Shown: positions 1 to 8,037 of the stretch, piece by piece
How positions within the stretch are numbered: the first letter of the stretch is position 1
Layout: every line of letters begins with the position of its first letter
Assembly (NCBI GenBank): GCA_030431335.1
Contig: JAUIJH010000039.1
Location: 1 to 35,791, forward strand
Length of the DNA: 35,791 nucleotides
DNA from: Alphaproteobacteria bacterium
GTDB lineage: Bacteria > Pseudomonadota > Alphaproteobacteria > Rhizobiales > Amorphaceae
Direction of reading: 5' to 3'
Position numbers and translations under genes: made by a program
The notes under the pieces: generated by a model
What the model saw: only the letters and a program-made list of their open reading frames with translations
The model's database searches: none
What the model was told of the DNA's origin: nothing

Positions 1-93
1 TTGTGTGTAATACACCGGATCCGTCATGCTCATTTCCCAGGCCAGGTATTCGACGCCGGCCTCATCTGTGTGCAGGCTGAAGCGTTCTGTCAT
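1..93 (-). CDS. Possible 5' end of an unknown gene running off the window
   Basis: An open frame begins with ATG at 93 on the minus strand and continues without a stop to the window edge, giving 31 residues that start MTERFSLHTDEAG and end near DPVYYTQ. I recognise no family. The usual C/G bias at third codon positions is only moderate, and no good Shine-Dalgarno lies upstream. It follows the substrate-binding protein gene at 231-1466, separated by a strong hairpin, so it need not belong to the same operon. It may be real or a chance frame. Confidence 0.3.
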   Translation of the reverse strand, partial: MTERFSLHTDEAGVEYLAWEMSMTDPVYYTQ

Positions 94-200
94 GCGTGCC
101 TGGTCACTGTGCGGATGCGTACGCTGATCCTGACCGTCGGTTTGGTGGCGGGCTGGGGACGATATCCGCTCGTGATCGCCCAAGCGCTCCAGCGGCAGGG

Positions 201-224
201 TCGGCGCCCGCGGGCGGGCGCCGA
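201..224 (-). terminator. Strong GC hairpin after the substrate-binding protein gene
   Basis: A perfect 10-bp inverted repeat (201-210 with 215-224, four-base loop CGGG) lies 7 bases past the TAA stop at 231-233. No T-tract follows on the minus strand, so it may act as a factor-dependent end or as a 3' stabiliser of the message, not as a classic intrinsic terminator. Confidence 0.5.
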
Positions 225-230
225 GGAGCA

Positions 231-1466
231 TTATTTCGCCGGCGGCGGGCTCGACGGGGTGTACTGCGCGGAGGGATCCTCCTGCGTCAGGTCGCAGCCC
301 ACGTCACCCAGCCAGTACGGCTTGATGTCTTCCCACACCTTGGGGAACGAGATCGAGTGGTCGTCCTCCACCTTGGCGAGGAAGATGGTGTGCGACATGT
401 GCTGGCTCTTGGGGTCGAGGCAGACGTTGCCGGACGGCCCGTCGAAGCAGACGTCGCCCTTCCCGAGCTCGGCGCGGATCGCGTCGTGGTCGGTCGAGCC
501 GGCCCGCTCCACCATCTGCTTGTAAAGGTTCATGGCGATGTAGGAGTTGGCCGCTTCCTGGTTGATGTAGGGCTCGTCCGGGTACTTGGCGTGGAACTTG
601 TCCAGGAACGCCTTGCTCTCGGGCGTGTCGACCTCTTCGATGTAGTTGGTCGTCACGTACATGTTGGCGAGCGAGGGGGGCGTGAAGCGCTTGTGCTCGT
701 AGCCCTGACCGACGTTCACCGAGGAGGCCATCGGCTTGCCGACCTTGGCCGCCGCCGCCTGCTCGTAGTAGGAGGCCTGCGCGGCGCCCACCAGCAGCGT
801 CACCACGAAGTCGGGATTGGCTTCCTGGATGTTCTGGATGGTCTGGGAGAACTGCGACACGCCGAGCGGGATGAACTCCTCGCCCACCATCTCGCCGCCG
901 TTCTCGGCCACGATGTTGCGCACCCATTCGGCCGAGATCTGGCCGAAGTTGTAGTCGGCGGCGAGCGTGTAGACCTTCGGCCCGTAGGTCTCCATCATCC
1001 AGGGGATGAGGGTGGAGAACTGCTGCTCGGGCACCGCGCCGGTGACGATCATGTTGGCGTCGCAGACGCCGCCCTCATACTGGTTGTTGTAGAAGGCGAG
1101 GCCGTCGAACTGGTTGACGATCGGCCGGTACGCTTCGCGCGAGGCGGACGAGAAGCCGGCGAACACCACGTCCACCTTGTCGCGCTGCAGGACGCGGCGC
1201 ATGAACTCCTGATAGCGCCGGTTGTCGGACTGCGTGTCGTAGACGACGAGTTCGATGGGGCGGCCGTCGATGCCGCCGGCCGCGTTGATTTCCTCGGCGG
1301 CGAGTTCGATCGCGTGCACCTTGACGTTGGTGGCGGCGGCGAAGTCGCCGGACTGGTCCTCCAGGACGCCGATCTTGATCGGGTCCTGGGCGAGCGCGGG
1401 GCTGGCGGCGACGGCCGCGAGCGCGGCTGCGGCCAGCCACCGGGTCGGACGGAAGGCGTTGGTCAT
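231..1466 (-). CDS. Exported substrate-binding protein, AmiC/UrtA-like (Peripla_BP_5/6 type)
   Basis: This 411-residue protein is a periplasmic ligand-binding component of a branched-chain-amino-acid/urea/amide type ABC importer. A Sec signal peptide is visible at residues 1-26 (basic start, Ala/Leu-rich core, cleavage after SPALA-Q). The mature part starts IKIGVLEDQSGDF and carries the EEINAAGGI motif typical of Peripla_BP type I folds. The FYNNQYEG segment recalls urea and short-amide binders. The ATG directly abuts the TAG stop of the ANTAR gene, and an AGAGGA ribosome site lies inside the end of that gene, so the two are co-translated. No permease or ATPase of this family lies within the window; they may be left of it. 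It probably binds the same kind of ligand as the cytosolic sensor two genes upstream. The ligand cannot be read from sequence. Confidence 0.88.
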   Translation of the reverse strand: MTNAFRPTRWLAAAALAAVAASPALAQDPIKIGVLEDQSGDFAAATNVKVHAIELAAEEINAAGGIDGRPIELVVYDTQSDNRRYQEFMRRVLQRDKVDVVFAGFSSASREAYRPIVNQFDGLAFYNNQYEGGVCDANMIVTGAVPEQQFSTLIPWMMETYGPKVYTLAADYNFGQISAEWVRNIVAENGGEMVGEEFIPLGVSQFSQTIQNIQEANPDFVVTLLVGAAQASYYEQAAAAKVGKPMASSVNVGQGYEHKRFTPPSLANMYVTTNYIEEVDTPESKAFLDKFHAKYPDEPYINQEAANSYIAMNLYKQMVERAGSTDHDAIRAELGKGDVCFDGPSGNVCLDPKSQHMSHTIFLAKVEDDHSISFPKVWEDIKPYWLGDVGCDLTQEDPSAQYTPSSPPPAK

Positions 1467-2084
1467 CTACATCCTCTTGGCGTTCAGGGTTTCGGGGGCG
1501 GACTGGTGGGACGCGTCGGCCTCGGCGACGATTTGCCGGGCGACGTCCTCGATGGGGATCCGGCGGCGCATCGCATCGCGCCGCAGGGTCTGGAAGGCGG
1601 CCTCGTCGTCGAGGCCGTCGCGATCCATGATGGTGAGGATCGCCTTGATCATGTGGCGCCGGCTGGCGATGCGCCGCGCGAGCGCCGCGCGCTCCTCCGC
1701 CTCGGCCTTGCGCCGCGCGTGCTCGGAGAAGGCAACCACGAGCGCGGTATAGATGCCGGACGAGCGCACCGGCTTGACGATGTAGGCCGGCGCGCGCCGG
1801 CGCACGACGCGGGCGAGCCGGCTCGGCGCCTCGACGCCGATCAGCGCGATGAGCGGCACGTCGCACGCGTCGGTGGCCGCGCCGTCGGAGCCTTCGTCGG
1901 CATCGAAGAAGAGCACGTCGTAGGTATCGGCCGGCGGCTTGGGTTCGGCCGAGCCGGGGTCGTAGAGCGTCACCTCCAGGCCGAGGCGCAGCAGCGTCTC
2001 GGCGAGCGTCGCGCGGCTGCCGTCGTCGGCGTGGTAGACGAGCGCCCGCGCGCCGCGGAAGTTGCGGACGACGGGCGCGCTCAC
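1467..2084 (-). CDS. amiR: AmiR-type ANTAR transcription antiterminator
   Basis: A 205-residue RNA-binding regulator. The N-terminal ~120 residues form a receiver-like domain with a weak acidic pocket (FFDADEG), as in AmiR, so phosphorylation is unlikely. A helical linker rich in Ala/Arg/Glu follows. The C-terminal ANTAR domain (roughly 135-195, with SRRHMIKAILTIMDRDG and EDVARQI) binds paired hexaloop hairpins in leader RNA and prevents terminator formation. The start is GTG at 2084, overlapping the TGA of the sensor gene by four bases (GTGA). The sensor presumably sequesters this protein until ligand binds, as AmiC does with AmiR in Pseudomonas. The obvious target is the operon's own leader at 3251-3351. 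Confidence 0.88.
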   Translation of the reverse strand: MSAPVVRNFRGARALVYHADDGSRATLAETLLRLGLEVTLYDPGSAEPKPPADTYDVLFFDADEGSDGAATDACDVPLIALIGVEAPSRLARVVRRRAPAYIVKPVRSSGIYTALVVAFSEHARRKAEAEERAALARRIASRRHMIKAILTIMDRDGLDDEAAFQTLRRDAMRRRIPIEDVARQIVAEADASHQSAPETLNAKRM

Positions 2085-3232
2085 CGTACGATCCTCAGCA
2101 TCGGCGAGGACGGCTGGCGGCGGAACTCCTCCTCCCACACGAGGTAGGGGTCGGGCCGCACCGGCGCGGTGCTCTCGGTGAGGATCTCGAAGGTCGCGGC
2201 ACGGGTCGAGCGGCCGATCCGCGTGCGCATCGCGACGTGGTGGTTGTTGGGGTCGACCGTGACCGGCCCCTGCGGCGCGTCGAACGACAGCCCGGCGACG
2301 GCGCGGCGCACCGGTCCGAGCGCGGCATCGCCCGCCCGCTCGATCGCCCGCCCCAGGAGATGGCCGGCGATATAGGACGCCTCCGCGTCCGCCGAGGGGT
2401 GGCCGAGCTCCGGGAACCGCTTGCGCCACACCGCCTTGAAGCGCTCGTTCTCGCGCGTCGTCACCGTGGAGAAGTAGACGCTGGAGGAAAGGTGACCGTC
2501 GGCCGCCTCCGGACCGATCTGGGCGAGCTCCGGCTCGGCGAGGCTGCAGCTCGCCACCGGCATGTCGCGTGCCTGGTCGAGGCCCGCTGGCATCGCCTCG
2601 CGGAACCGGCGGTAGAAGGCATAGGCCGACTCGCCGATCAGCTTGCAGAACACGAAGTCGGGCCGCATCTCGACGATCTGCTGGATCACCGCATCAAGGT
2701 CCGTGTCGCCGACCGGCAGGTAACGCTCACCAAGCACGACGCCGCCGGCGGTGGTCATCACATCGCGCAGGATACGGTTGTTCTCCCACGCCCAGATGTA
2801 GTTTGAGCCGATGAAGAAGGCCCGTGTCCAGCCGCGGGCGAGAACGTAACGCGCAAGCGGGATAACATGCTGGTTCGGCGATGCGCCCGTATAGATGACG
2901 TTGGCGCTGGTCTCGAAACCCTCGTAGTGCGAGGGATACCACAAGAGCGCGTCGTGTTTTTCGAAGTAAGGAAGAATGTCCTTGCGGCTGGAGGACGTGT
3001 AGCAGCCGATGACATGCTTGGCCTTGTTGTTTTCAAGAATGTCGCGTGCGGCGTCGATATAGGCCCGCGGCTCGCCGCCCGGGTCCGCCTCGATGATATC
3101 GAACGCGACGGGGCCGCCCGCGGCGTTGATCTCCTCGATCGCCAGCAGCGCGCCCGCGCGCATCGCTTCGCTCACGACAGAGTAGGAGCCGGATCGTGAA
3201 AACAGGAGACAAACCGGGACCGTCTTTGTCAA
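2081..3232 (-). CDS. amiC: AmiC-type cytosolic ligand sensor, negative regulator of the ANTAR protein
   Basis: A 383-residue periplasmic-binding-protein fold without a signal peptide. It begins MTKTVPVCLLFSRSGSYS and contains AIEEINAAGGP and YPSHYEGFE, close in pattern and length to AmiC of Pseudomonas (about 385 aa). AmiC-family proteins bind small amides and release AmiR. I place the start at TTG 3232 because GGGAG lies six bases upstream and the protein then begins like AmiC. Longer in-frame starts (ATG at 3268 or 3352) lie inside the leader terminator or the upstream hairpin. The rare TTG start may keep the level low. The gene overlaps the next by four bases. No amidase gene lies in the window, so the ligand is open. 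Confidence 0.85.
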   Translation of the reverse strand: MTKTVPVCLLFSRSGSYSVVSEAMRAGALLAIEEINAAGGPVAFDIIEADPGGEPRAYIDAARDILENNKAKHVIGCYTSSSRKDILPYFEKHDALLWYPSHYEGFETSANVIYTGASPNQHVIPLARYVLARGWTRAFFIGSNYIWAWENNRILRDVMTTAGGVVLGERYLPVGDTDLDAVIQQIVEMRPDFVFCKLIGESAYAFYRRFREAMPAGLDQARDMPVASCSLAEPELAQIGPEAADGHLSSSVYFSTVTTRENERFKAVWRKRFPELGHPSADAEASYIAGHLLGRAIERAGDAALGPVRRAVAGLSFDAPQGPVTVDPNNHHVAMRTRIGRSTRAATFEILTESTAPVRPDPYLVWEEEFRRQPSSPMLRIVR

Positions 3233-3250
3233 AGCGTGCTCCCAAATAAC

Positions 3251-3283
3251 AAAAAGCCTCCAGCGCATAAGCGCGAGAGGCTT
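3251..3283 (-). terminator. Intrinsic terminator in the leader of the amiC-like operon
   Basis: On the minus strand, AAGCCTCT (3283-3276) pairs with GGAGGCTT (3261-3254), extended after one mismatch by GCGC/GCGC around a TTAT loop. A run of five T ends at 3251. It lies 19 bases before the TTG start and would stop transcription before the operon unless an alternative structure forms. Confidence 0.85.
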
Positions 3284-3351
3284 CTCTGCCGGCCGCTCGA
3301 GGCGTGCATATGGTTCAGCATGTCTGGGCGACTGCCTCGCCGTTGAGGTCA
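3251..3351 (-). promoter_or_regulatory. Candidate ANTAR antitermination leader (P1, P2, terminator)
   Basis: Two hairpins with six-base loops precede the terminator. P1 (3351-3333) has stem TG-CCTC/GAGG-CA with one bulged A and loop AACGGC. P2 (3290-3279) has stem GGC/GCC and loop AGAGAA. Both loops carry A at position 1 and G at position 4, the bases conserved in ANTAR target loops. P2 shares bases 3283-3279 with the 5' arm of the terminator, so the two cannot coexist, as expected for ANTAR control. P2 is short (3 bp, then an internal loop and a few more pairs) and P1 lies about 40 bases away, which weakens the case. I see no convincing -35/-10 upstream. Confidence 0.6.
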
Positions 3352-3499
3352 TTGCGTCGCCTGCCGCGAGGGTCGTTCAGGAAGGGCGCGGAGTCAACGA
3401 GAAGTGTTGCAGAAATGTTAAGCGCCGAGACGACACAGTTCAGGCAACAAGACCAAATGCGATGCAGTCCACCGTCGCGTCCGGGCCTCGAACGCGGCT

Positions 3500-3520
3500 A
3501 AAAAATGCTAGGCGAGCATC
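3500..3520 (-). terminator. Short hairpin plus T-run at the end of cysG
   Basis: On the minus strand ATGCT pairs with AGCAT around the loop CGCCT (3519-3505), followed at once by a run of T to 3500. The TAG stop of cysG lies inside the hairpin. The stem is only 5-6 bp, so termination may be partial. It would end the nitrate operon before the leader of the amiC-like unit. Confidence 0.5.
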
Positions 3521-4983
3521 GGTGTCCGCTCGAACGGGGCAGGCTGACGTGCGCCCGCTTCGGCGTCCGCGCGCATGGCCGCGGTGAAGGTTTCGCCCAC
3601 ACCGATGAGAACCGGCCCGTCGCCGAGGGTTTCGACCGCGCCCGGCAGCGCCGCGAGCGGGCCGGCCCAGCGCCGCTCGTCGGGGCGCGAGATCGACGCG
3701 ATGGCCACGGCCGGCAACGTTGCCGGGACGCCGGCAGCGAGGGCGCGGGCGACCCAGTCGCCGGCGGTGCGAGCGCCCATGTAGACCACGGCCGTGCGGC
3801 CTTCGCCGATGATGGCGGGGATGTCGAGATCGTCGGGGAGGCGGCCGTGGCGGGAGTGGCCGGTCATCAGGCTGAGCACTTGCGCGTGGTCGCGGTGGGT
3901 GAGCGAGACTTTCAGCGCGGCCGCCATCGCCGAGGCGCTCGACACGCCGGGGACGATATCGACCCCCAGCCCCTCGGCGCGCAACGCCGCGATCTCCTCG
4001 CCCGAGCGGCCGAAGATGGAGGGATCGCCCGACTTCAGCCGGACCACGCTGCGGCCGGCCTTGGCGAGGCGGATCATCAGCGAGGTGATGTCTTCCTGGC
4101 GGCAGGACTGGCGAGCCCCGCGCTTGCCGACGGCGATGCGCTTGGCCTCGCGCCGGGCAAGCTCCAGCACGTCGTCGGACACCAGGTCGTCGAACAGGAT
4201 AACGTCGCACGCCTGGAGGGCGCGCACGGCGTTGACCGTGAGGAGGCCGGCGTCGCCGGGGCCGGCCCCGACGAGGGTGACCTTGCCGGCATCGGGCGCG
4301 GTGCCGGCGGCGAGGAGGCGCTCGGCGGCGTCGGCCTCGGGCGCGCGGCCGCAGAAGGCCAGCCCGGCGAGCGCTTCCCAGAAGGCACGGCGCTGGCGGC
4401 CGGGCAGGAGGCGGGCGGTTGCGGCGGTGCGCACACCGGCGGCCAATGCGCCCCAGGCCGCGAGCGCGGGCGGCAGCAGCGTTTCGATGCGCCGGCGGAT
4501 CGCCTGGCCCAGGATGGGTGCCGCCCCATCGGTGGAAATGCCGACCACCACGGGCGAGCGGTTGACGATGGAGCCGAACTGAAACGCGCAGAACGCCGGC
4601 TTGTCGATGACGTTGGCGGGCACGCCCGCCGTCCGTGCCGCATGGGCGAAGGCGGCGGCCTCGGCCTCCGTCGCCGCATCGCAGATGGCGAGCGCGGTGC
4701 CGGCGAGGCACGCCGGATCCCAGGGCCGGCGGTGGAGGGTGAGCGTGCCGCAGGCCGCGCCCCGCGCCACCAGCGCGACCATCTCCTCCGACGGATCGGC
4801 CGCATAGACCGCGACGTCGGCGCCCGCGGCGGCCAGAAGCTCCGCCTTCCAGGTGGCCGCCTCGGTGCCGCCGGCGACCACGGCAGCCTTCCCCTCCAGC
4901 TTGAAGAAGAGCGGCAGCGTCGCCAGCCGGTCCAGCCGGCGGAGTTTTGCCTCAGAGGGCGTGCGCAGGGGAACGAGCGTCAT
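3508..4983 (-). CDS. cysG: Siroheme synthase (CysG-type, two-domain)
   Basis: A 491-residue bifunctional enzyme that makes siroheme, the cofactor of NirB. The N-terminal part (about 22-200) is a Met8/CysG-B precorrin-2 dehydrogenase/ferrochelatase with a VVAGGTEAA nucleotide-binding loop and the GISTDGAAPILG segment. The C-terminal part (about 235-475) is the SAM-dependent uroporphyrinogen-III methyltransferase, with VTLVGAGPGDAGLLT, the VGKRG loop, RLKSGDP and IVPGVSSA. The start is ATG 4983, with GAGG six bases upstream; it overlaps the end of nasA by 32 bases, so it is the last gene of the nitrate operon. A longer frame to 5034 lacks support. Length is normal for CysG (about 460-490). Confidence 0.92.
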   Translation of the reverse strand: MTLVPLRTPSEAKLRRLDRLATLPLFFKLEGKAAVVAGGTEAATWKAELLAAAGADVAVYAADPSEEMVALVARGAACGTLTLHRRPWDPACLAGTALAICDAATEAEAAAFAHAARTAGVPANVIDKPAFCAFQFGSIVNRSPVVVGISTDGAAPILGQAIRRRIETLLPPALAAWGALAAGVRTAATARLLPGRQRRAFWEALAGLAFCGRAPEADAAERLLAAGTAPDAGKVTLVGAGPGDAGLLTVNAVRALQACDVILFDDLVSDDVLELARREAKRIAVGKRGARQSCRQEDITSLMIRLAKAGRSVVRLKSGDPSIFGRSGEEIAALRAEGLGVDIVPGVSSASAMAAALKVSLTHRDHAQVLSLMTGHSRHGRLPDDLDIPAIIGEGRTAVVYMGARTAGDWVARALAAGVPATLPAVAIASISRPDERRWAGPLAALPGAVETLGDGPVLIGVGETFTAAMRADAEAGARQPAPFERTPMLA

Positions 4984-7633
4984 GATCGGCCTCGCAATTG
5001 GGGTCGCTCTCGGCGTCCTTGATGATGCGCGCAAGCTCGGCCCGGCAGGAGCCGCAATTGGTGCCGGCCGAAAGCGTGGCGCCGATGGCGGCGACCGTGC
5101 GCGCGCCGTCCGCCACCGCGGCGCGGATGGTGTTGGCGCCCACCTGGAAGCACGCGCAGATGGTGGGGCCGGGGTCGGCCTGGCCCGGGCCGGGCCGGCC
5201 GGCGAGCACGGCGGCGCGGTCGCACACAGTGCCCAGCTGCGCGCTCACGAAGGCGCGCGAGACGGGGACGGGTTCGCGGGCGAGATAGACCGCGCCGGCG
5301 AGGCGGTCCCCATCATCGAAGGCGGCGAAACGGGCGGTGCCGGTGGTGCTGTCGACGGCGGCGCAAAGGTCGTCGCGGCCGAGGAGGGCCGCGGCGAGCG
5401 CGCGCGGGTCGGCCGGCACGGTTCGGTCCGCAAACTCCAGCGCGCGGCCCGCGGCGAGCGTCGCGACGGCGTAGTATTCGAAGCGGGGGCGCATCGGGCC
5501 GACCGATACCGCGTAGCCATAGAGCGCCGCGCCGAAGGGGCGGAGGGCGACGCGCGAGGATTTGGACGCGGGCTGGCCCGACACCGGATCGCGGCGCGGC
5601 GCGACCAGGCGGCCGATCCGCGCGTCGGCGCTGGTCTCGCCGGTCCAGTGGATCGGGGCGAAGATGCTGTTCGGCTGCTGGCGCGTCGTGACGAGGGCGC
5701 GCAGGACCACGCGCCCGTGCGGGCTTTCCAGCTCCACCAGAGTTGCCGGGGCGATGCCGGCGGCGGTGGCGTCGTCGGGGTGGATCTCGGCGAAGGGTTC
5801 GGCGAAGTGGGTCGCGAGCGTCGGCGAACGGCCGGTGCGGGTCATCGTGTGCCACTGGTCGCGGATGCGGCCGGTGTTGAGCGTATGGGGGAAGCGCGGT
5901 GCGCGCGCTTGCGGCGCGGCGAAGGGGGTGGGCACGAAGCGGCCGCGGCGGTCGGCGGTATGGAAGCCGCCGTCGGCGAAGAAGCGAGCCCGGGCGGCGC
6001 CGGTCTCCGGCAGCGGCCATTGTTGGGGCCGGAGCGCTTCATACTGCGTCGCGGAAAGGCCGGTGAGGCCGCCGATGTCGAACGCGCGGGTGCCGCCGTT
6101 TTCGGAGGCGGAGAGGCGGGCGTATTCGTCGAAGATCTCGTGCGGGCCGGCATAGTCGAAGCCATCGAAGCCCATGCGGCGCGCGACATCGGCGACGATC
6201 GCCCAATCCGGCCGCGCCTCGCCCGGCAGCGGCAGGAAGGCGCGCTGGCGCGAGATGCGGCGCTCGGAATTGGTCACCGTGCCGTCCTTCTCGCCCCAGG
6301 CGGCGGCGGGAAGGGCCACATGGGCATGGCGCAAGGTGTCGGTGGACGCGACGACTTCGGAGACGGCGAGGAAGGGGACGCGCGCCAGTGCCTCGTCGAT
6401 GCGCCCGGCGTCGGGAAGCGAGACGGCGGGGTTGGTCGCCATCACCCACAGCGCCTTGATGCGCCCGTCGTGGACCGCCTCGAACAGGTCCACCGCCTTG
6501 AGGCCGGGCGCCTCGGCCATGCGCTTGGCGGTCCAGTGCCGGCGCACGATGTCGCGATGCGCCGGATCGGCGAGATCCATGTGGCAGGCGAGCATGTTGG
6601 CAAGCCCGCCGACTTCGCGCCCGCCCATGGCGTTGGGCTGGCCGGTGACGGAGAACGGCCCCATGCCGAGGCGGCCGATCCGCCCCGTCAACAGGTGCGT
6701 GTTGATGATGGCGTTGACCTTGTCCGTGCCCGCGGCGGACTGGCTGACGCCCTGGCTGTAGACGGTGACGGTGCGGTCCGTCTCGGCCACCCAGCGGTAG
6801 AAGAGCGCGACGTCCCTGTCCGACAGGCCAGTCGCCTCGGCGACCGCGCCCGGCGTCCACCGCGCGGCGACGGCCAATGCCTCGTCGGCGCCGGCCGTGT
6901 GCGCGGTGACGTAGGGGGCGTTGGTCGCGCCGGCGTTCTGGAGGTGTTTCAAAAGGCCGGCGAAGAGCGCGACGTCCGTGTCGGGCTGGAGCGCGAGATG
7001 CAGGTCTGCTTCGGCGGTGGTCGCGGTCTGGCGCGGATCGATGGCGACGATGCGCATCGAGGGCCGCGCCGCCTTCGCCGCGGCAAGGCGTTGGAACAGC
7101 ACCGGGTGGCACCAGGCGAGGTTGGAGCCGACGAGGACGACGAGATCGGCCTCGTCGAGGTCCTGGTAGGTGCCGGGCACGGTGTCGGAGCCGAACGCGC
7201 GCTTGTGCCCCGCGACGGAGGAGGCCATGCAGAGCCGGGAGTTGGTGTCGATGTTCGCCGTGCCGAGGAAGCCTTTCATCAGCTTGTTGGCGACGTAGTA
7301 GTCCTCGGTCAGGAGCTGGCCGGAGACGTAGAGCGCGGTCGAGTCCGGCCCGTGATCGCGCGCCGCGTTGGAGAATGCCTGCGCCACGCGCGAAAGCGCC
7401 GCGTCCCACGTCGCGCGGCGGCCATCCACGCGGGGGTGGAGGAGGCGGCCTTCCAGGCCAACGGTTTCGCCGAGCGCCGAGCCCTTGGAGCAGAGCCGCC
7501 CGAGGTTTGCCGGATGGGTGGGATCGCCGAGGACGCGCGCGACGCCGTCGGACCCGCGGCGGGCGAGCACACCGCAGCCGACGCCGCAGTAGGGGCACGT
7601 CGTGGCGACCGCGGCCTCTTTGAGCGCGTGCAT
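4952..7633 (-). CDS. nasA: Assimilatory nitrate reductase catalytic subunit
   Basis: An 893-residue cytoplasmic molybdopterin oxidoreductase that reduces nitrate to nitrite. The N-terminal [4Fe-4S] motif is C13-x2-C16-x3-C20-x27-C48, followed by the Mo-bisMGD domains (for example SRLCMASSVAGHKRAFG, NPAVSLPDAGRIDEA) and a C-terminal dinucleotide-binding barrel. The last ~70 residues form a Bfd-like [2Fe-2S] domain with ligands C826, C828, C860 and C863. This makes it the NasA/NasC form with an extra cluster for electron entry, as in Klebsiella and Paracoccus. Start ATG 7633 shares one base with the nirD stop (TGATG). No dedicated NADH-reductase subunit is present, so electrons probably come from NirB through the Rieske protein NirD. 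Confidence 0.95.
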   Translation of the reverse strand: MHALKEAAVATTCPYCGVGCGVLARRGSDGVARVLGDPTHPANLGRLCSKGSALGETVGLEGRLLHPRVDGRRATWDAALSRVAQAFSNAARDHGPDSTALYVSGQLLTEDYYVANKLMKGFLGTANIDTNSRLCMASSVAGHKRAFGSDTVPGTYQDLDEADLVVLVGSNLAWCHPVLFQRLAAAKAARPSMRIVAIDPRQTATTAEADLHLALQPDTDVALFAGLLKHLQNAGATNAPYVTAHTAGADEALAVAARWTPGAVAEATGLSDRDVALFYRWVAETDRTVTVYSQGVSQSAAGTDKVNAIINTHLLTGRIGRLGMGPFSVTGQPNAMGGREVGGLANMLACHMDLADPAHRDIVRRHWTAKRMAEAPGLKAVDLFEAVHDGRIKALWVMATNPAVSLPDAGRIDEALARVPFLAVSEVVASTDTLRHAHVALPAAAWGEKDGTVTNSERRISRQRAFLPLPGEARPDWAIVADVARRMGFDGFDYAGPHEIFDEYARLSASENGGTRAFDIGGLTGLSATQYEALRPQQWPLPETGAARARFFADGGFHTADRRGRFVPTPFAAPQARAPRFPHTLNTGRIRDQWHTMTRTGRSPTLATHFAEPFAEIHPDDATAAGIAPATLVELESPHGRVVLRALVTTRQQPNSIFAPIHWTGETSADARIGRLVAPRRDPVSGQPASKSSRVALRPFGAALYGYAVSVGPMRPRFEYYAVATLAAGRALEFADRTVPADPRALAAALLGRDDLCAAVDSTTGTARFAAFDDGDRLAGAVYLAREPVPVSRAFVSAQLGTVCDRAAVLAGRPGPGQADPGPTICACFQVGANTIRAAVADGARTVAAIGATLSAGTNCGSCRAELARIIKDAESDPNCEADHDARSPAHAL

Positions 7634-8037
7634 CAGACGCTCTCTTTCGGCGCCACGCGGCGCGCTGCCGTTTTGGGGAGGGCGGCAGCGGGGGCGCCCG
7701 GCACCGGATCGCGCGGAATTTCGGCGGGTATGGCAATCTGGATCTCGCCGTCCACCACGCGCACGGGGATCGTCGCCACGCGTCCCACGTCCGGCCCCGC
7801 GAGTTCGCCCGTTTCCAGGCTGATCACGGCGTTGTGGAGCGGGCAGGTGACGAACGCCCCGTGGACGATCCCCTCCGAGAGCGGGCCGCCGCGGTGGGGG
7901 CAGCGGTTGTCGACCGCGAACACCCGGTCGTCCTCCGTGCGAAACACGCCGACCGGCCCACGCGGCGTCTTCACGCAACGGCCGCCCAGCGGCGGAATGT
8001 CGTCGAGCCGCCCGACCGGCACATAGTCCCCGCTCAT
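7633..8037 (-). CDS. nirD: NirD/NasG-type Rieske ferredoxin, nitrite reductase small subunit
   Basis: A 134-residue Rieske-fold protein. Unlike the enterobacterial NirD, which lacks the ligands, it keeps a complete [2Fe-2S] site: C46-P-H48 and C65-P-L-H68. It therefore resembles NasG of Paracoccus denitrificans, a ferredoxin that carries electrons from the NADH site of NasB (NirB-like) to both nitrite and nitrate reduction. The ATG at 8037 overlaps the nirB stop by four bases (ATGA), and its stop overlaps nasA by one. A ~30-residue Pro/Ala-rich tail follows the domain and has no clear role. Confidence 0.93.
   Translation of the reverse strand: MSGDYVPVGRLDDIPPLGGRCVKTPRGPVGVFRTEDDRVFAVDNRCPHRGGPLSEGIVHGAFVTCPLHNAVISLETGELAGPDVGRVATIPVRVVDGEIQIAIPAEIPRDPVPGAPAAALPKTAARRVAPKESV

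Noticed and set aside
3233-3352. N-terminal extension of the AmiC-like protein to ATG 3352 or 3268
   Set aside because: It would place the P1 hairpin and the terminator in coding sequence, has no ribosome site, and adds residues absent from the family; TTG 3232 has a good site.
4853-8026. A 1,057-codon plus-strand frame opposite nasA and nirD
   Set aside because: Composition is typical of shadow translation (Gly/Arg/Ala/Asp-rich, no motifs), and the opposite strand carries clear enzymes.
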